DNA of 57,354 nt from Planctomycetota bacterium (GTDB lineage Bacteria > Planctomycetota > MHYJ01 > JACQXL01 > JACRIJ01). Location of the stretch: positions 1 through 57,354 of the forward strand of contig JACRIJ010000073.1 in assembly GCA_016220095.1 (NCBI GenBank), given 5' to 3'. Within the stretch, counting starts at the first letter, position 1; each line of letters begins with the position of its first letter. Shown here piece by piece: positions 41,478 to 50,561 of the stretch. Position numbers and translations under genes: made by a program. The notes beneath the pieces were generated by a model. That model worked only from the letters and a program-made list of their open reading frames with translations, was not told where the DNA came from and ran no database searches.

Positions 41478-42959
41478 ATGCGCATTGCCTGTCTGAAAAA
41501 AATAATTTTTACAACGGGATTCCTCCTGTTAATGCCGCTGATATTATTAGCGCATCCGTTTGATGAAATCAATCATTCCATTGTTTTCAAATTCCAGGAT
41601 AATTCCAACATACGGATTGAATACAGCGTTTATCTCGGCGGCCAATACCAGCTTGAATGGACCCGGTACGACACGCCGTTGAGCAGAACCCTTGAAAAAC
41701 CTGAACAGGACAAATGGGCCGATTATATCCTGCAGAATATGCTCCTCAAGGTAAATGACGTTCCTGCGGATTTGCAGGCCGTTTCAGCGGTATTTCCTGC
41801 ATTCAATGACTTTTTCACCAGTACGGACCCTTATATAAGATTCGTTTTTGAAACGGCTACGCCCGTATCGTTCGCCAAAACCACGAACGTTTATTTCAGC
41901 ACTTTTGTTTACGATAAAACGTTTATCGGCAGGATAGAATACGGATGGAACGGCCGGAAGCTTGCCGTACAACAGGAACTGCCGACTGAAAACCCAAGGA
42001 AGATAAAACTTGTTTTAACCGCGTCGGATTCGGACACGAACATGCCCCTGAAAAACCCGCCGCCGCCGGCAAGGCAAAAAGGTTCGCTGATTGAACTCCT
42101 TGAACAGAATATTTACTGGGCTCTGCTGGCCGCGTTTGGTTTCGGGCTCCTGCACGCGCTGCAGCCCGGCCATGGCAAGGCGATTGTCGGCGCGTACCTT
42201 ATAGCCTCGGAAGGCAGGGTCATAGACGCGGTTTTCCTGGGAATCATCGTAACGCTTACCCATACCATAGCAGTAATAATATTGGCCGGCGTTATTGGTT
42301 ACCTGATTTCAACCGGCGCAACTTCCGAAGAAACCGTAAAACCATGGCTGATGTTATGTTCCGGAGGAATAATTGCCATCATAGGCGTATGGATGTTTAT
42401 CGCGCGCGGCATATTCGGACATACGCATACTCACGACCACGGTCACGGCCACATACACGGCGCTGAACATGACCACGACCATCACCACGACCACGATCAT
42501 GACCATGAACACAATGATGCGCACAATCATGATCTTAACCACGACCACGGGCATTCGCATGCGCACGAGGAACACGAACATACACACGAAGAAAATGAAC
42601 CCGCAGAAAATAAGCGGCCCGGTTTATGGTCTTTACTCAGCCTGGGCATTTCAGGCGGAATGGTGCCGTGCCCTGAAGCGTTGGCCTTACTCGTCTTCGC
42701 GGTAGCCGCGGGCCAGGCAGCAAAGGCGTTATTCCTGATACTTTCCTTCAGCGCGGGCCTTGCGGTTGTGCTTATCGTCATAGGCATTGTGATGGTACTG
42801 ACCAAAAAGATGTTCGCGAAGAGCAAATCCACTGGTAAAATCATACGGATATTGCCGTTTGTCAGTTCGGTGTTTATAACCCTTGTGGGATTGGTGTTGC
42901 TATTGAAGGCCCTGGAGGTAATGAACGTGATAGGACGCATGGAATGGATGCCGTTCTAA
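41478..42959 (+). CDS. NicO/RcnA-family nickel-cobalt transporter with His-rich loop
   Basis: A 493-residue membrane protein. The N-terminal part (signal-like segment, then about 180 residues with strand-like character, HPFDEINHSIVFKF) is extracytoplasmic. The second half has six or more membrane segments of the NicO type, with HALQPGHGKAIVGAYL (about 228-243) as the family's metal-site signature. A cytoplasmic or periplasmic loop (about 315-375) is extremely rich in His, Asp and Glu and probably binds metal. The DNA of this loop is a run of 'ccacgacca' type units, so it may vary in length. Export is most likely, as for RcnA; uptake is possible. Confidence 0.88.
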   Translation: MRIACLKKIIFTTGFLLLMPLILLAHPFDEINHSIVFKFQDNSNIRIEYSVYLGGQYQLEWTRYDTPLSRTLEKPEQDKWADYILQNMLLKVNDVPADLQAVSAVFPAFNDFFTSTDPYIRFVFETATPVSFAKTTNVYFSTFVYDKTFIGRIEYGWNGRKLAVQQELPTENPRKIKLVLTASDSDTNMPLKNPPPPARQKGSLIELLEQNIYWALLAAFGFGLLHALQPGHGKAIVGAYLIASEGRVIDAVFLGIIVTLTHTIAVIILAGVIGYLISTGATSEETVKPWLMLCSGGIIAIIGVWMFIARGIFGHTHTHDHGHGHIHGAEHDHDHHHDHDHDHEHNDAHNHDLNHDHGHSHAHEEHEHTHEENEPAENKRPGLWSLLSLGISGGMVPCPEALALLVFAVAAGQAAKALFLILSFSAGLAVVLIVIGIVMVLTKKMFAKSKSTGKIIRILPFVSSVFITLVGLVLLLKALEVMNVIGRMEWMPF

Positions 42960-43089
42960 CGAAAAATGAAGAATGAAAAATGAATAATGAAGGACGGGAC
43001 GACGGCGAACGATATAACGAAACTCAGCCACAGAGCTCACAGAGACCTCAGCGGCTTATTATGACAAAACACTGCAAATGGCTGAAGTA

Positions 43090-43599
43090 TTACAGATGCT
43101 TAAGAACCCTGATAATCTCCCTGCAAAATGCGGGCAGATCGGACGGCATGCGCGAGGTCACGAGATTCCCGTCCACAATGACTTCACTGTCAACATATTT
43201 GGCTCCGGCATTTATTATATCGTCTTTTATAGCCGAAAAACATGTTGCCTTTCTGCCTTTTAATATTCCTGCCGAAACCGCTACCCACCCGCCATGGCAT
43301 ATTGTGGCAATGAGCTTGCCCTGATCGGACATCTTTTTCACAAAATCATTGATTTCCTTATGTCTTCTAAGGATGTCCGGCGCATATCCGCCAGGTATGA
43401 TTACGCCTGTAAATTCTTCCGGCCTGGCATTTTTCATTGCTAATTCCTCTTTTACGGGATAGCCCTCCTTGCTCTTATATTCTTCCTGCCTGCCGGTACC
43501 TACAAAAATAGTTTGCATCCCTTCTTCTTTTAACCTGTAGTAAGGATACCAGACTTCCAATACCTGATAATTGTCTTCAACAAGAACCGCTATTTTCAT
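43090..43599 (-). CDS. DJ-1/PfpI-family protein
   Basis: A 169-residue protein of the DJ-1/PfpI superfamily. The nucleophile elbow reads IATICHGGW (C101 followed by H102), preceded by the family segments AVLVEDNYQVLEVWYP (with a Glu near residue 15) and GVIIPGGYAPD. Relatives are peptidases, glyoxalases or deglycase-like stress proteins. A GAGGTG site precedes the ATG. It lies 20 bases downstream of the thiol peroxidase fusion on the same strand, so the pair looks like an oxidative or carbonyl-stress operon. Confidence 0.88.
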   Translation of the reverse strand: MKIAVLVEDNYQVLEVWYPYYRLKEEGMQTIFVGTGRQEEYKSKEGYPVKEELAMKNARPEEFTGVIIPGGYAPDILRRHKEINDFVKKMSDQGKLIATICHGGWVAVSAGILKGRKATCFSAIKDDIINAGAKYVDSEVIVDGNLVTSRMPSDLPAFCREIIRVLKHL

Positions 43600-43619
43600 T
43601 TTGCACCTCGTAAAATATC

Positions 43620-44468
43620 TTAGGCTATTTCATCCGCGATCTTCGCCATAATAAAATCATTATCCGTCAGGCCGCCGGCATTATGGGTCGTAAATGTTAC
43701 CTTCACTTTTTTATAACTCAGCGTCATTGCCGGATGATGCCCCTGTTCATCGGCTATTGAAGCAAGCATGTCAACAAAAAGTACGCCACCGGCGTAATCG
43801 GCAAAGGTAAATTCCTTTGTTATTTTCTTATCATCCACAGATTGCCAGCCGGGATGTTCCGCGAGTTTGGCTACGACGACGCTTTGCGGCAGTAGTGAAA
43901 CCGCGCCCTCGCAGGGTTTGCACTGCGTCGGAAATTCTTCCACGAAATCCAATTCAGGATTCTTAATAACCGCACCGAGGTTATCCAGGGCGTCTTTATA
44001 ATCGGGAGAATTAGTCATTTCTCCGACAACCTGCTTATACCGTACGATATTATCGGCATCAAGTATGAGAACAGACCTTGCAAGCAGGTTTAATTGCTTG
44101 ACATGCAGGCCGCAGTTAAATCCAAAAGACGAATATTTATAATCGGAAAGCACGTTCACGTTTTTAATGCCGTTTGATTCGCAGAATTTCCTCTGCGCGA
44201 AAGGCAGGTCCCTGCTGACGCCTATAACGATAACGTTCTGAGCAAGGCCGGCGGCGCGCTTGTTGAATTCGCGCACCTGCAGGTCGCAGACAGGGGTATC
44301 AAGGGACAGGAAGGAAGTAACAACCTTTATTTTTCCGGCAAAGGCGGACAACTTAACGTCCTTTAGGTCTTGTGAAACGAGCTTAAAATCAGGGCATTTG
44401 TTGTTTACGGAAAGAGACCTGCCTATAAGGTCCATCGGACTGCCCTTAAATGTTATTTTTACGGCCAT
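43620..44468 (-). CDS. Thiol peroxidase fused to pterin-4a-carbinolamine dehydratase
   Basis: A 282-residue two-domain protein. Residues 1-170 are an atypical 2-Cys peroxiredoxin of the Tpx type: SLDTPVCDLQVREFN with peroxidatic C61, and RKFCESNG with resolving C96, the same spacing as E. coli Tpx. After a short linker (about 170-182), residues 182-282 are a pterin carbinolamine dehydratase: CKPCEGAVSLL at the start, EQGHHPAMTLSYKKVKV with the His-His-Pro motif (244-246), and a final THNAGGLTDND. Both domains appear complete. AAGGAATTATT precedes the ATG. The combination in one chain is unusual. It is probably co-transcribed with the PfpI-family gene downstream. Confidence 0.93.
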   Translation of the reverse strand: MAVKITFKGSPMDLIGRSLSVNNKCPDFKLVSQDLKDVKLSAFAGKIKVVTSFLSLDTPVCDLQVREFNKRAAGLAQNVIVIGVSRDLPFAQRKFCESNGIKNVNVLSDYKYSSFGFNCGLHVKQLNLLARSVLILDADNIVRYKQVVGEMTNSPDYKDALDNLGAVIKNPELDFVEEFPTQCKPCEGAVSLLPQSVVVAKLAEHPGWQSVDDKKITKEFTFADYAGGVLFVDMLASIADEQGHHPAMTLSYKKVKVTFTTHNAGGLTDNDFIMAKIADEIA

Positions 44469-44501
44469 ATAATAATTCCTTAAAAATTTGTTTTTGGAGC
44501 G

Positions 44502-44762
44502 TTATTTCAACGGTTCTATCTTATCCAATTGCCGGCAAGCCATAGCCTGCCTCCAGACCTTTTTTAGTTCATCCTTATGAATATCAGCCCATTCCATAAC
44601 GAGTCCAAGCGCCCTTGGGGGCAGGTTTCCAGATAGAATTGCCAGTGTATCTATTGAAATCAGCGCCTCATGCTCTCCGTATACCGCATGAAAGTGTGAA
44701 GGTTGATGCTCTCTATAATAAATGTAGATTACAATTCCGTAAAACCTGCAGATTGATGGCAT
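44502..44762 (-). CDS. DUF4160-family protein
   Basis: An 86-residue protein with the family start MPSICRFYGIVIYIYYREH, then HFHAVYGEHEALISI and a final helix. DUF4160 genes are usually found beside DUF2442 genes, as here (the partner ends 7 bases upstream), and the pair is thought to behave like a toxin-antitoxin module. The activity is not established. Confidence 0.85.
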   Translation of the reverse strand: MPSICRFYGIVIYIYYREHQPSHFHAVYGEHEALISIDTLAILSGNLPPRALGLVMEWADIHKDELKKVWRQAMACRQLDKIEPLK

Positions 44763-44768
44763 ATTCTT

Positions 44769-45056
44769 CTATCCATAAACTAATCTATGCGTTTTTTTAT
44801 TGAACTGTGCTTGCAAATCTTTTCCTGTAACTTCCGCATATAATGAATCCGGGCATAAATCAATGCCTCCCGGCCAGGAGACTGTGTGGTTTTCATCATC
44901 AATATAAACTGAATTAAAATATCTCCTGTTATCCCATCTAGCAAAAACACCCTTGCCGGCCAAGTCGGAAAGGTCAACAACACCTTTTATGCCATCTGAA
45001 AATTTTATGGATATTCTAAATCCGGATAATGTTTTAACAGCTGTAATTTTATGCAT
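44769..45056 (-). CDS. DUF2442-family protein
   Basis: A 95-residue protein. It has the family pattern FRISIKFSDGIKGVVDLSDL (about 12-31), then FNSVYIDDENHTVSWPGGIDLCPDSLY (read in parts). It is encoded just before the DUF4160 gene on the same strand. The pair occurs widely near mobile and defence genes; the direction of toxicity is unknown. Confidence 0.85.
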   Translation of the reverse strand: MHKITAVKTLSGFRISIKFSDGIKGVVDLSDLAGKGVFARWDNRRYFNSVYIDDENHTVSWPGGIDLCPDSLYAEVTGKDLQAQFNKKTHRLVYG

Positions 45057-45981
45057 AAATGTTTCTTATATTATTATAACAGAATTCGTTTGTCATGTCA
45101 AATGATTATTTCATATTTTCGCAAAACTAAGCCGCAACCAAAACCACGAAATACGATAATTAACCACTGAACACACTGAAAACGTATATTTAGCGTCTCT
45201 CCCCTCCCTTTGATGGGAGGGGGCAAGGGGGAGGGTGATAATGAGTTTTCACCCCCACCCTGTCCCTCCCCCATCTCCCGCCACTTCGGGCGGGACTCCC
45301 TTCGGTCGCGAGTGGGAAGGAATTGTTTAGAACGGCATAATGTATTGCGATTCAGTGAATTCAGTGCTTTCGCCCTGTACCAGATATCGGTACAGGGTGA
45401 ATACACTGAACACACCGAAACGTATATGCCTTCGTTGCCTTAATAAACGAGAAGGAAAAATGAAAAAGGAAGAACGTACGTAGTTTCCGTGTGTTCAGCG
45501 TATTCCGTGGTAAAATTATCGTCGTTTCGTTCTTCGTGTCTTCGTGTTCGCCATAGGCGAATCTTGCCTCCAGAGGCGGTTTTACCAACCTCAGGCATGA
45601 CCCTCGTGGCAAGACGTTCGTAGACAGTCTTAGCGTGCTTGGCGGCCTTTGCGGTTAATTCGTCGTAGTCGTTAGAACGAGCGACGAACGCAATAAGCCG
45701 CAGAGGACGTCAAGAGCGCCAAGTGACGCGACGAAAGTACTATGGTTTGTAAACTTCTGTGCAAAATACGCAGAAGTTGATACGTAAGACAATAAAACAG
45801 CAAAGCCGCGACCGAAGGGAGTCCCGTAGCGAAGCGGAGCGAAGGGTATATCCGATGTGTATCAACGGCGTTTACGGACGACTGCTCACAAGGATTGCGG
45901 CGAAACAAAAATTCCGTGAACCTTCCCGTATTTTGTGCGTCTATAATTACAGGTAAAGACGATTTTATAGGAGATATGTTT
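45057..45981. repeat. Longest gene-free stretch, made of repeat words
   Basis: About 925 bases without a convincing gene. It includes 'aaccactgaacacactgaaaacg' (about 45162-45184); a G/C-rich palindrome block at 45200-45326 built on CCCTCCCTTTGATGGGAGGG and GGGAGGGTGA paired with TCACCCCCACCC; another 'cagtgaattcagtg' word near 45354; 'cttcgtgtcttcgtgttcgcc' near 45530; and 'gcgaccgaagggagtcccg' near 45808-45826, which recurs near 3069. The last 30 bases hold an AGGAG site (45969-45973) for the next gene. Every family has other copies in the window. Confidence 0.65.
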
Positions 45982-48483
45982 ATGAAAAATATTATTTGCG
46001 CCAGGTTTTCCCTTGCTATCCTGCTGTTAGCCTGCATTTCCCTGACAAATGCCGGCAATTCGCCCCTGTCAATCGCCGCCGAAACCATGCCTGAACCCGG
46101 CAATCTTATGGCTATCGGCAAAGACGGCAAGCCCGCAGGCCTCTGCCCGTTGAAGCACACCTATGTCGTTGCGGAGATTTCAGGTTTCGTTTCCCACGTA
46201 ACCGTCAAACAGATCTTTGAAAACCCGTTCAAGGAAAAAATTGAAGCAATTTATACGTTCCCTCTGTCTGCGAACGGAGCCGTGTATGAAATGTTAATGC
46301 AGGTCGGCAACAAGACCGTCCGCGGCGAGATAAAACGCCGCGAAGAGGCGCGCAGAATTTACGAAGAGGCCCGCGACCAGGGCAAGGTCGCCTCTCTGCT
46401 TGACCAGGAACGGCCTAATATTTTCACCCAATCCGTAGCCAATATCGTCCCCGGCGCGCAGGTTGAAATTACGATAAAATACGTGGAACTCATTCCTTAC
46501 GCGGACGGCAAATTTACCTTTAGTTTCCCTATGGTAGTCGGGCCAAGGTTCATGCCCGGAGAGGCTGTAGGCCATGAAGGCACGGGCTGGGCGCCTGACA
46601 CCACGAAGGTCCCGGATGCCTCAAAAATCAGCCCGCCCGTAACGCCGCCTGATACGCGCGCGGGACATGATATAGACCTCGCCGTTAATATTGACGCGGG
46701 CATGGCCATTCAGGATATGGTTTCTAAATTGCATGACGTTAATATCACTAAATCAAACGGTAATCAAAAAGCGGGCATAACCCTGAAAAACAAACAGACG
46801 ATTCCGAATAAGGATTTTGTGCTTGAATACTCGGTTGCACAGGACGACGTAAAAAGCGGGTTCCTCGTCCATAAAGACGGTGATACCGGCTACCTTACGC
46901 TGATGCTTATCCCGCCGAAAAAAGTCAAACCCGAACAGGTCGCGCCTAAGGAGATGATATTCGTCATTGACCGCTCCGGCTCCCAGAGCGGCCTGCCTAT
47001 AGAAAAAGCTAAGGAAACAATGAATTTCATATTGAAAAACATGAATCCCGAGGATACCTTTAACGTGATAGATTTCAGCAATCAGGTGCACGTGATGTTT
47101 GAAACCCCGCAGAAGAACACCCCGGAGATTGTCAAAAAAGCCGGCGAATACATCGCGACGCTGACAGGCAACGGCGGCACCTGGATGGCGCCCGCCGTGG
47201 AAAAGGCCTGCTCAACGCCGGCAGACGCGAACCGCCTAAGGATAGTCACCTTTATGACCGACGGCTATGTCGGAAATGATTTTGAAATAATTGACCTGGT
47301 GAAAAAACTCCGCGGGAATTCCAGATGGTTCCCGTTCGGAACGGGCAACAGCGTGAACAGGTTTTTATTGGATAACATGGCGCGGATGGGCGGCGGCGAA
47401 GTGGAATACATATTGCTTAATGACCCCGGAGAAGAGGTTGCGAAAAAATTCTACAGCAGGATTTCCACGCCAGTGCTGACGGACATAAAGGTTGATTTCG
47501 GCGGCTTGGCAGTGGAAGAGGTATTCCCGAAAGAAGTATCCGACCTGTGGGACCAGAAACCGTTGTATTACAAAGCGAAATACACAAAGGCCGGCAAGGG
47601 CGTAATTACGCTGAAGGGTTTTTACGGCGGCAAACCGTATGAACAGAAACTTGAGGTAACCCTGCCTGAAACAGAACTTGCGAACAAGGCGCTTTCACCG
47701 GTCTGGGCGCGCGCCAAGGTGGATATGCTGATGGACCAGAACCTGACCGGCGTACAGCGGGGCGCTATAGAAAATGAATTGAAAGAAGAGATTGTCAAGG
47801 TTGCTTTGGAACACAGGATAATGACCCAGTACACGAGTTTTGTCGCCGTTGAGGAGACCGTCATAACCGAAGGCGGCAAGCCGAAAACGATAACGGTACC
47901 GGTAGAGATGCCCGAAGGCGTATCTTATGAAGGCGTATTCGGAGAATACTCTGAGAAACAGAACAAAGCGGTCGGCATAGGCGGCGGACAATTCCGTGGA
48001 AGCTTTGGCGGCGCCAAAACAAAAGCGCCCGACCAGCCGGCCCAGGCGCCGCCCGCGCCTATGACGCCTCCCTCTTCAGCCAATTCCGCAGAAGATGAAG
48101 AAAGCGATTCTTTTGACAGCATAAGCAGTCCGTTAAAATCCCAGGAAGAACTCAAAAAGATGACCCCGGAAGAGCTTAAAAAATATTATGTTGAGTTACG
48201 CACCGCAAATGAACTCATCGGCCTTGCGGAGAAGGTTGCCAAAGAGGGCAAAGACGGCAATCTGAAACTGGAAAAATTTGAGGTTACCGGCGGCATTGTG
48301 ACGGTGCAGGTATGGCTCAATGATAATTCCGACAGCGCTATTGACGCCCTGAAGACGCTCGGCCTGGAGGTAATCTTTAATTCCAGCACGGCAAAAATGG
48401 TCATCGGCAAGATAGACGTAAAGAAGCTGGAAGGCCTCGCGCAGTCGGAAAAGGTGAAACTGATAGAACCGGCGAAGATATAG
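45982..48483 (+). CDS. Secreted VIT and VWA domain protein
   Basis: An 833-residue exported protein. The signal peptide (ICARFSLAILLLACISL) is followed by a VIT (inter-alpha-trypsin inhibitor heavy chain) domain at about 35-170, with HVTVKQIFENPF and AIYTFPL and the characteristic REEARRIYEEARDQGKVASLL. A VWA domain spans about 322-500, with the metal-ion site IDRSGSQSG near 328-336, TWMAP and MTDGYVG. A Pro/Ala linker lies near 675-705, and a short C-terminal domain follows. The start at ATG 45982 has AGGAG at 45969-45973; the frame extends upstream into repeat DNA. Such proteins probably bind other surface proteins; no protease is encoded beside it. Confidence 0.92.
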   Translation: MKNIICARFSLAILLLACISLTNAGNSPLSIAAETMPEPGNLMAIGKDGKPAGLCPLKHTYVVAEISGFVSHVTVKQIFENPFKEKIEAIYTFPLSANGAVYEMLMQVGNKTVRGEIKRREEARRIYEEARDQGKVASLLDQERPNIFTQSVANIVPGAQVEITIKYVELIPYADGKFTFSFPMVVGPRFMPGEAVGHEGTGWAPDTTKVPDASKISPPVTPPDTRAGHDIDLAVNIDAGMAIQDMVSKLHDVNITKSNGNQKAGITLKNKQTIPNKDFVLEYSVAQDDVKSGFLVHKDGDTGYLTLMLIPPKKVKPEQVAPKEMIFVIDRSGSQSGLPIEKAKETMNFILKNMNPEDTFNVIDFSNQVHVMFETPQKNTPEIVKKAGEYIATLTGNGGTWMAPAVEKACSTPADANRLRIVTFMTDGYVGNDFEIIDLVKKLRGNSRWFPFGTGNSVNRFLLDNMARMGGGEVEYILLNDPGEEVAKKFYSRISTPVLTDIKVDFGGLAVEEVFPKEVSDLWDQKPLYYKAKYTKAGKGVITLKGFYGGKPYEQKLEVTLPETELANKALSPVWARAKVDMLMDQNLTGVQRGAIENELKEEIVKVALEHRIMTQYTSFVAVEETVITEGGKPKTITVPVEMPEGVSYEGVFGEYSEKQNKAVGIGGGQFRGSFGGAKTKAPDQPAQAPPAPMTPPSSANSAEDEESDSFDSISSPLKSQEELKKMTPEELKKYYVELRTANELIGLAEKVAKEGKDGNLKLEKFEVTGGIVTVQVWLNDNSDSAIDALKTLGLEVIFNSSTAKMVIGKIDVKKLEGLAQSEKVKLIEPAKI

Positions 48484-48491
48484 TGTAGTAC

Positions 48492-48626
48492 CGCCTCAGT
48501 GAAAGTGAGTTGAGAAAACAATATGAATATCAAAATGCCCAATGGGCACCGTAGAGACGCCCCGCCGGGGCGTCTCTACGGTGTACAATTACATTATAAT
48601 ACTTAAAAGCGATCTTCACTGAGGCG
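48492..48626. mobile_element. MITE-like element (135 bp) with strong central hairpin
   Basis: Exact 12-bp terminal inverted repeats, CGCCTCAGTGAA (48492-48503) and TTCACTGAGGCG (48615-48626). Inside is a perfect 17-bp hairpin, CACCGTAGAGACGCCCC (48547-48563), loop GCC, and its complement (48567-48583). The terminal GCCTCAGT is the same as in the element at 37697. No flanking direct repeat was found, so the insertion is older or the end is misplaced. It lies between the VIT/VWA gene and the sigma-54 island and may mark the island's left edge. The hairpin could also act as a terminator. Confidence 0.75.
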
Positions 48627-48649
48627 TTATGGGCTTTTCACAAATTTGC

Positions 48650-48677
48650 TTGCTTTAATATACCGAAGTTCTATAAT
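48650..48677 (+). promoter_or_regulatory. Promoter of the sensor-activator pair
   Basis: TTGCTT (48650-48655), 16 bp, TATAAT (48672-48677). It would start transcription about 50 bases before the ATG at 48734. The activator genes thus appear to use the ordinary sigma factor, while the downstream peptide genes use sigma-54. Confidence 0.5.
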
Positions 48678-48733
48678 AACAGCAGTAGAAGAATTTATAG
48701 CAGGGTGCTGGAAATTAATGAATAGGTGATTCT

Positions 48734-49318
48734 ATGCTGTTTAGAAATATTATAAGACATCTTATTGTCTTTACTCTAACTTTTATTTTTATCTTGCCTG
48801 CGGTTTATCTGCATAATAAAAGTTATTATACAAGCATTAGACGAGTAAATTTTTACGAACAACAGCAAGTAGGTTCACTTCTAAAGTATGCGGTCGAACA
48901 CACGTCTAAGGAAACCTTAAAAACAAAAATAGACTCTTACTTGCAAGAAGTAAGGTGGTTACATGTTACAATAAAATATAAAGATGAACTCCTTGTTGAC
49001 AAGCCTATTAAGTACAAAAAAAAATTGTTACCCACAAACGAATTGTTGCGCGAATATTATCCTGTCGGCGATTACCAAATATCCATTGCCCCAAGGATAT
49101 ACGCCGGAACATGGGAAGATTATAAGGTTTATGTAAACTCTATATTGCCCTGGAACTGGTTTTTATTAAGCGGGTCGCCAGATCACATAGCCGACAATCG
49201 CAATTTGCCATTGCTTTTCAGCCATTTGGCAATCTGGTTTTTCTTGGAAATCACATTGCTTTACTTTTCGGTTCGCTACAGCTACAAACAACTGATAAAG
49301 CAAATTAAAAATATTTAA
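48734..49318 (+). CDS. Two-TM protein with extracytoplasmic domain, possible sensor
   Basis: A 194-residue membrane protein I do not recognise. A hydrophobic segment at about 9-26, then an extracytoplasmic section of about 130 residues (Lys/Tyr-rich, with VRWLHVTIKYKDELLVDKP and the PIKYKKKLLPTNEL region), and a second membrane segment at about 163-182, ending in a short basic cytoplasmic tail (SYKQLIKQIKNI). The layout resembles the input half of sensor proteins, but no kinase or HAMP domain follows. An AGGTGA site lies five bases before the ATG. The next gene, 44 bases on, is a sigma-54 activator without a receiver domain, so this protein is a candidate for controlling it. The composition is A+T-rich. 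Confidence 0.75.
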   Translation: MLFRNIIRHLIVFTLTFIFILPAVYLHNKSYYTSIRRVNFYEQQQVGSLLKYAVEHTSKETLKTKIDSYLQEVRWLHVTIKYKDELLVDKPIKYKKKLLPTNELLREYYPVGDYQISIAPRIYAGTWEDYKVYVNSILPWNWFLLSGSPDHIADNRNLPLLFSHLAIWFFLEITLLYFSVRYSYKQLIKQIKNI

Positions 49319-49362
49319 TTTTTTAAGGTTGCAATTGATACTCTTATATTTTAGGGTGAAAA

Positions 49363-50406
49363 ATGAGCATAATAGCTTATGAAAACAAAGATGTAAAAAC
49401 GTGTGAACTTGAAATAAATAAAGCAGGAAAAAGGAACGAGGAAGAAATTATCGGAGAGATACGAAAATCAGAAAATATTGCTGGTGAAGAACCAGATTTC
49501 TTGGAAGCCCTTAAAAACGCAGAAACGTACGCGCCTGGCACCGAACCTATTTTACTTATAGGTGAAACCGGAACCGGAAAAGAAGTTTTTGCAAACTACA
49601 TTCACAAGCTCTGTACCCGTCTACATAGAAGAGTAGACACTATTTTCAGGTTAAATTGCGCTTGTCTTTCTGAAAGCCTTATAGAAAGCGAACTTTTTGG
49701 ATATAAAAAAGGTGCATTTACTGGGGCCAACTCCGACAAAAAAGGCATATTTGAAAATGCTGACAAAGGTACACTCTTTTTAGACGAAATACAAGAACTT
49801 GATAAAGGTCGTCAAGGTAGATTATTACGAGTTCTGACAAATAATATTGTTGTACGAATTGGAGATGCTATAGAGCGTAAGGTTGACGTTAGACTAATAG
49901 CTGCAACAAGTCTGGAAGAAATGCTTCGAGGCGAAATTTTTGAACGATTTTCTTATATTATTAGAATCCCATCCCTAAGAAACAGAAAAAATGACATACC
50001 TTTACTGGCAAAAATGTTCCTTAAAAACCTTGTTGAGAAAAATGGGATTCAAAAACAATGGTCATCAGAAGCTTTAGCGAAACTGCGTATAAATACTTGG
50101 GATAAAAATATCAGACAACTTAAAAATGTTGTTACACGAACTTACGCGAATGCAAAAGGCATACCTTCGGAAGAAATTAGCCCCGATGAAATCCGGTTTG
50201 ATACTCAATCCGGCGAACAAAAAGCAGTGGATGCGCTTAATCTTCCGGATCCACATGAAGGTTTTGTGTTAAATGAATTTGTACAAGGCATCAGAGAAAA
50301 AATGATAACCAAAGCAATAGAAAAAGCTAAAAATAATAAATCCGAAGCAGCAAGACTTTTAGGATTAACGCCTCAAGCTCTTCACCAATACTTAAAAAAC
50401 AAGTAA
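49363..50406 (+). CDS. Sigma-54 activator (bacterial enhancer-binding protein) without receiver domain
   Basis: A 347-residue activator. A short N-terminal region (about 1-45) has no receiver, GAF or ACT pattern. The AAA+ domain follows: Walker A GETGTGKE (about 68-75), the sigma-54 contact loop GAFTGA (about 118-123), Walker B GTLFLDEIQEL (about 136-146) and the R-finger area FERFSYIIRIP. A Fis-type helix-turn-helix, KSEAARLLGLTPQALHQYL, ends the protein. Without a receiver it resembles PspF, where a partner protein holds the activator inactive. The membrane protein just upstream is the obvious candidate. The two sigma-54 promoters 160-340 bases downstream are the obvious targets. The window encodes no rpoN. 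Confidence 0.9.
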   Translation: MSIIAYENKDVKTCELEINKAGKRNEEEIIGEIRKSENIAGEEPDFLEALKNAETYAPGTEPILLIGETGTGKEVFANYIHKLCTRLHRRVDTIFRLNCACLSESLIESELFGYKKGAFTGANSDKKGIFENADKGTLFLDEIQELDKGRQGRLLRVLTNNIVVRIGDAIERKVDVRLIAATSLEEMLRGEIFERFSYIIRIPSLRNRKNDIPLLAKMFLKNLVEKNGIQKQWSSEALAKLRINTWDKNIRQLKNVVTRTYANAKGIPSEEISPDEIRFDTQSGEQKAVDALNLPDPHEGFVLNEFVQGIREKMITKAIEKAKNNKSEAARLLGLTPQALHQYLKNK

Positions 50407-50561
50407 TTCCGGCTTTAAACCGCTATTTAAATACATTTCAACTAAAGTTTAAAATATCCTTCCGTAAATACCCCCTTCATTTGTCTTTCACAAAAACGAT
50501 ATTTTCATAACACCCTTACTATCAATATATTAAAGCCGTCTCGGCTTTCCATCTATAGCTG
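50407..50561. promoter_or_regulatory. Upstream region of the first sigma-54 promoter
   Basis: This A+T-rich gap has no gene. It includes the perfect palindrome AAAGCCG-TCT-CGGCTTT (50532-50548), which may be a terminator for the activator mRNA (no T tract follows) or an activator-binding site. An activator-binding site would be expected somewhere in this region or in the coding sequence upstream; none can be named with certainty. Confidence 0.4.

Noticed and set aside
42420..42600. Tandem 'ccacgacca' type DNA repeats, possible satellite or CRISPR-like array
   Set aside because: They are in frame within the metal transporter and encode its His/Asp-rich loop, so they are a coding repeat.
45057..45981. 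Small open frames in the longest gap
   Set aside because: They consist of repeat words present elsewhere and lack ribosome sites or conserved motifs.
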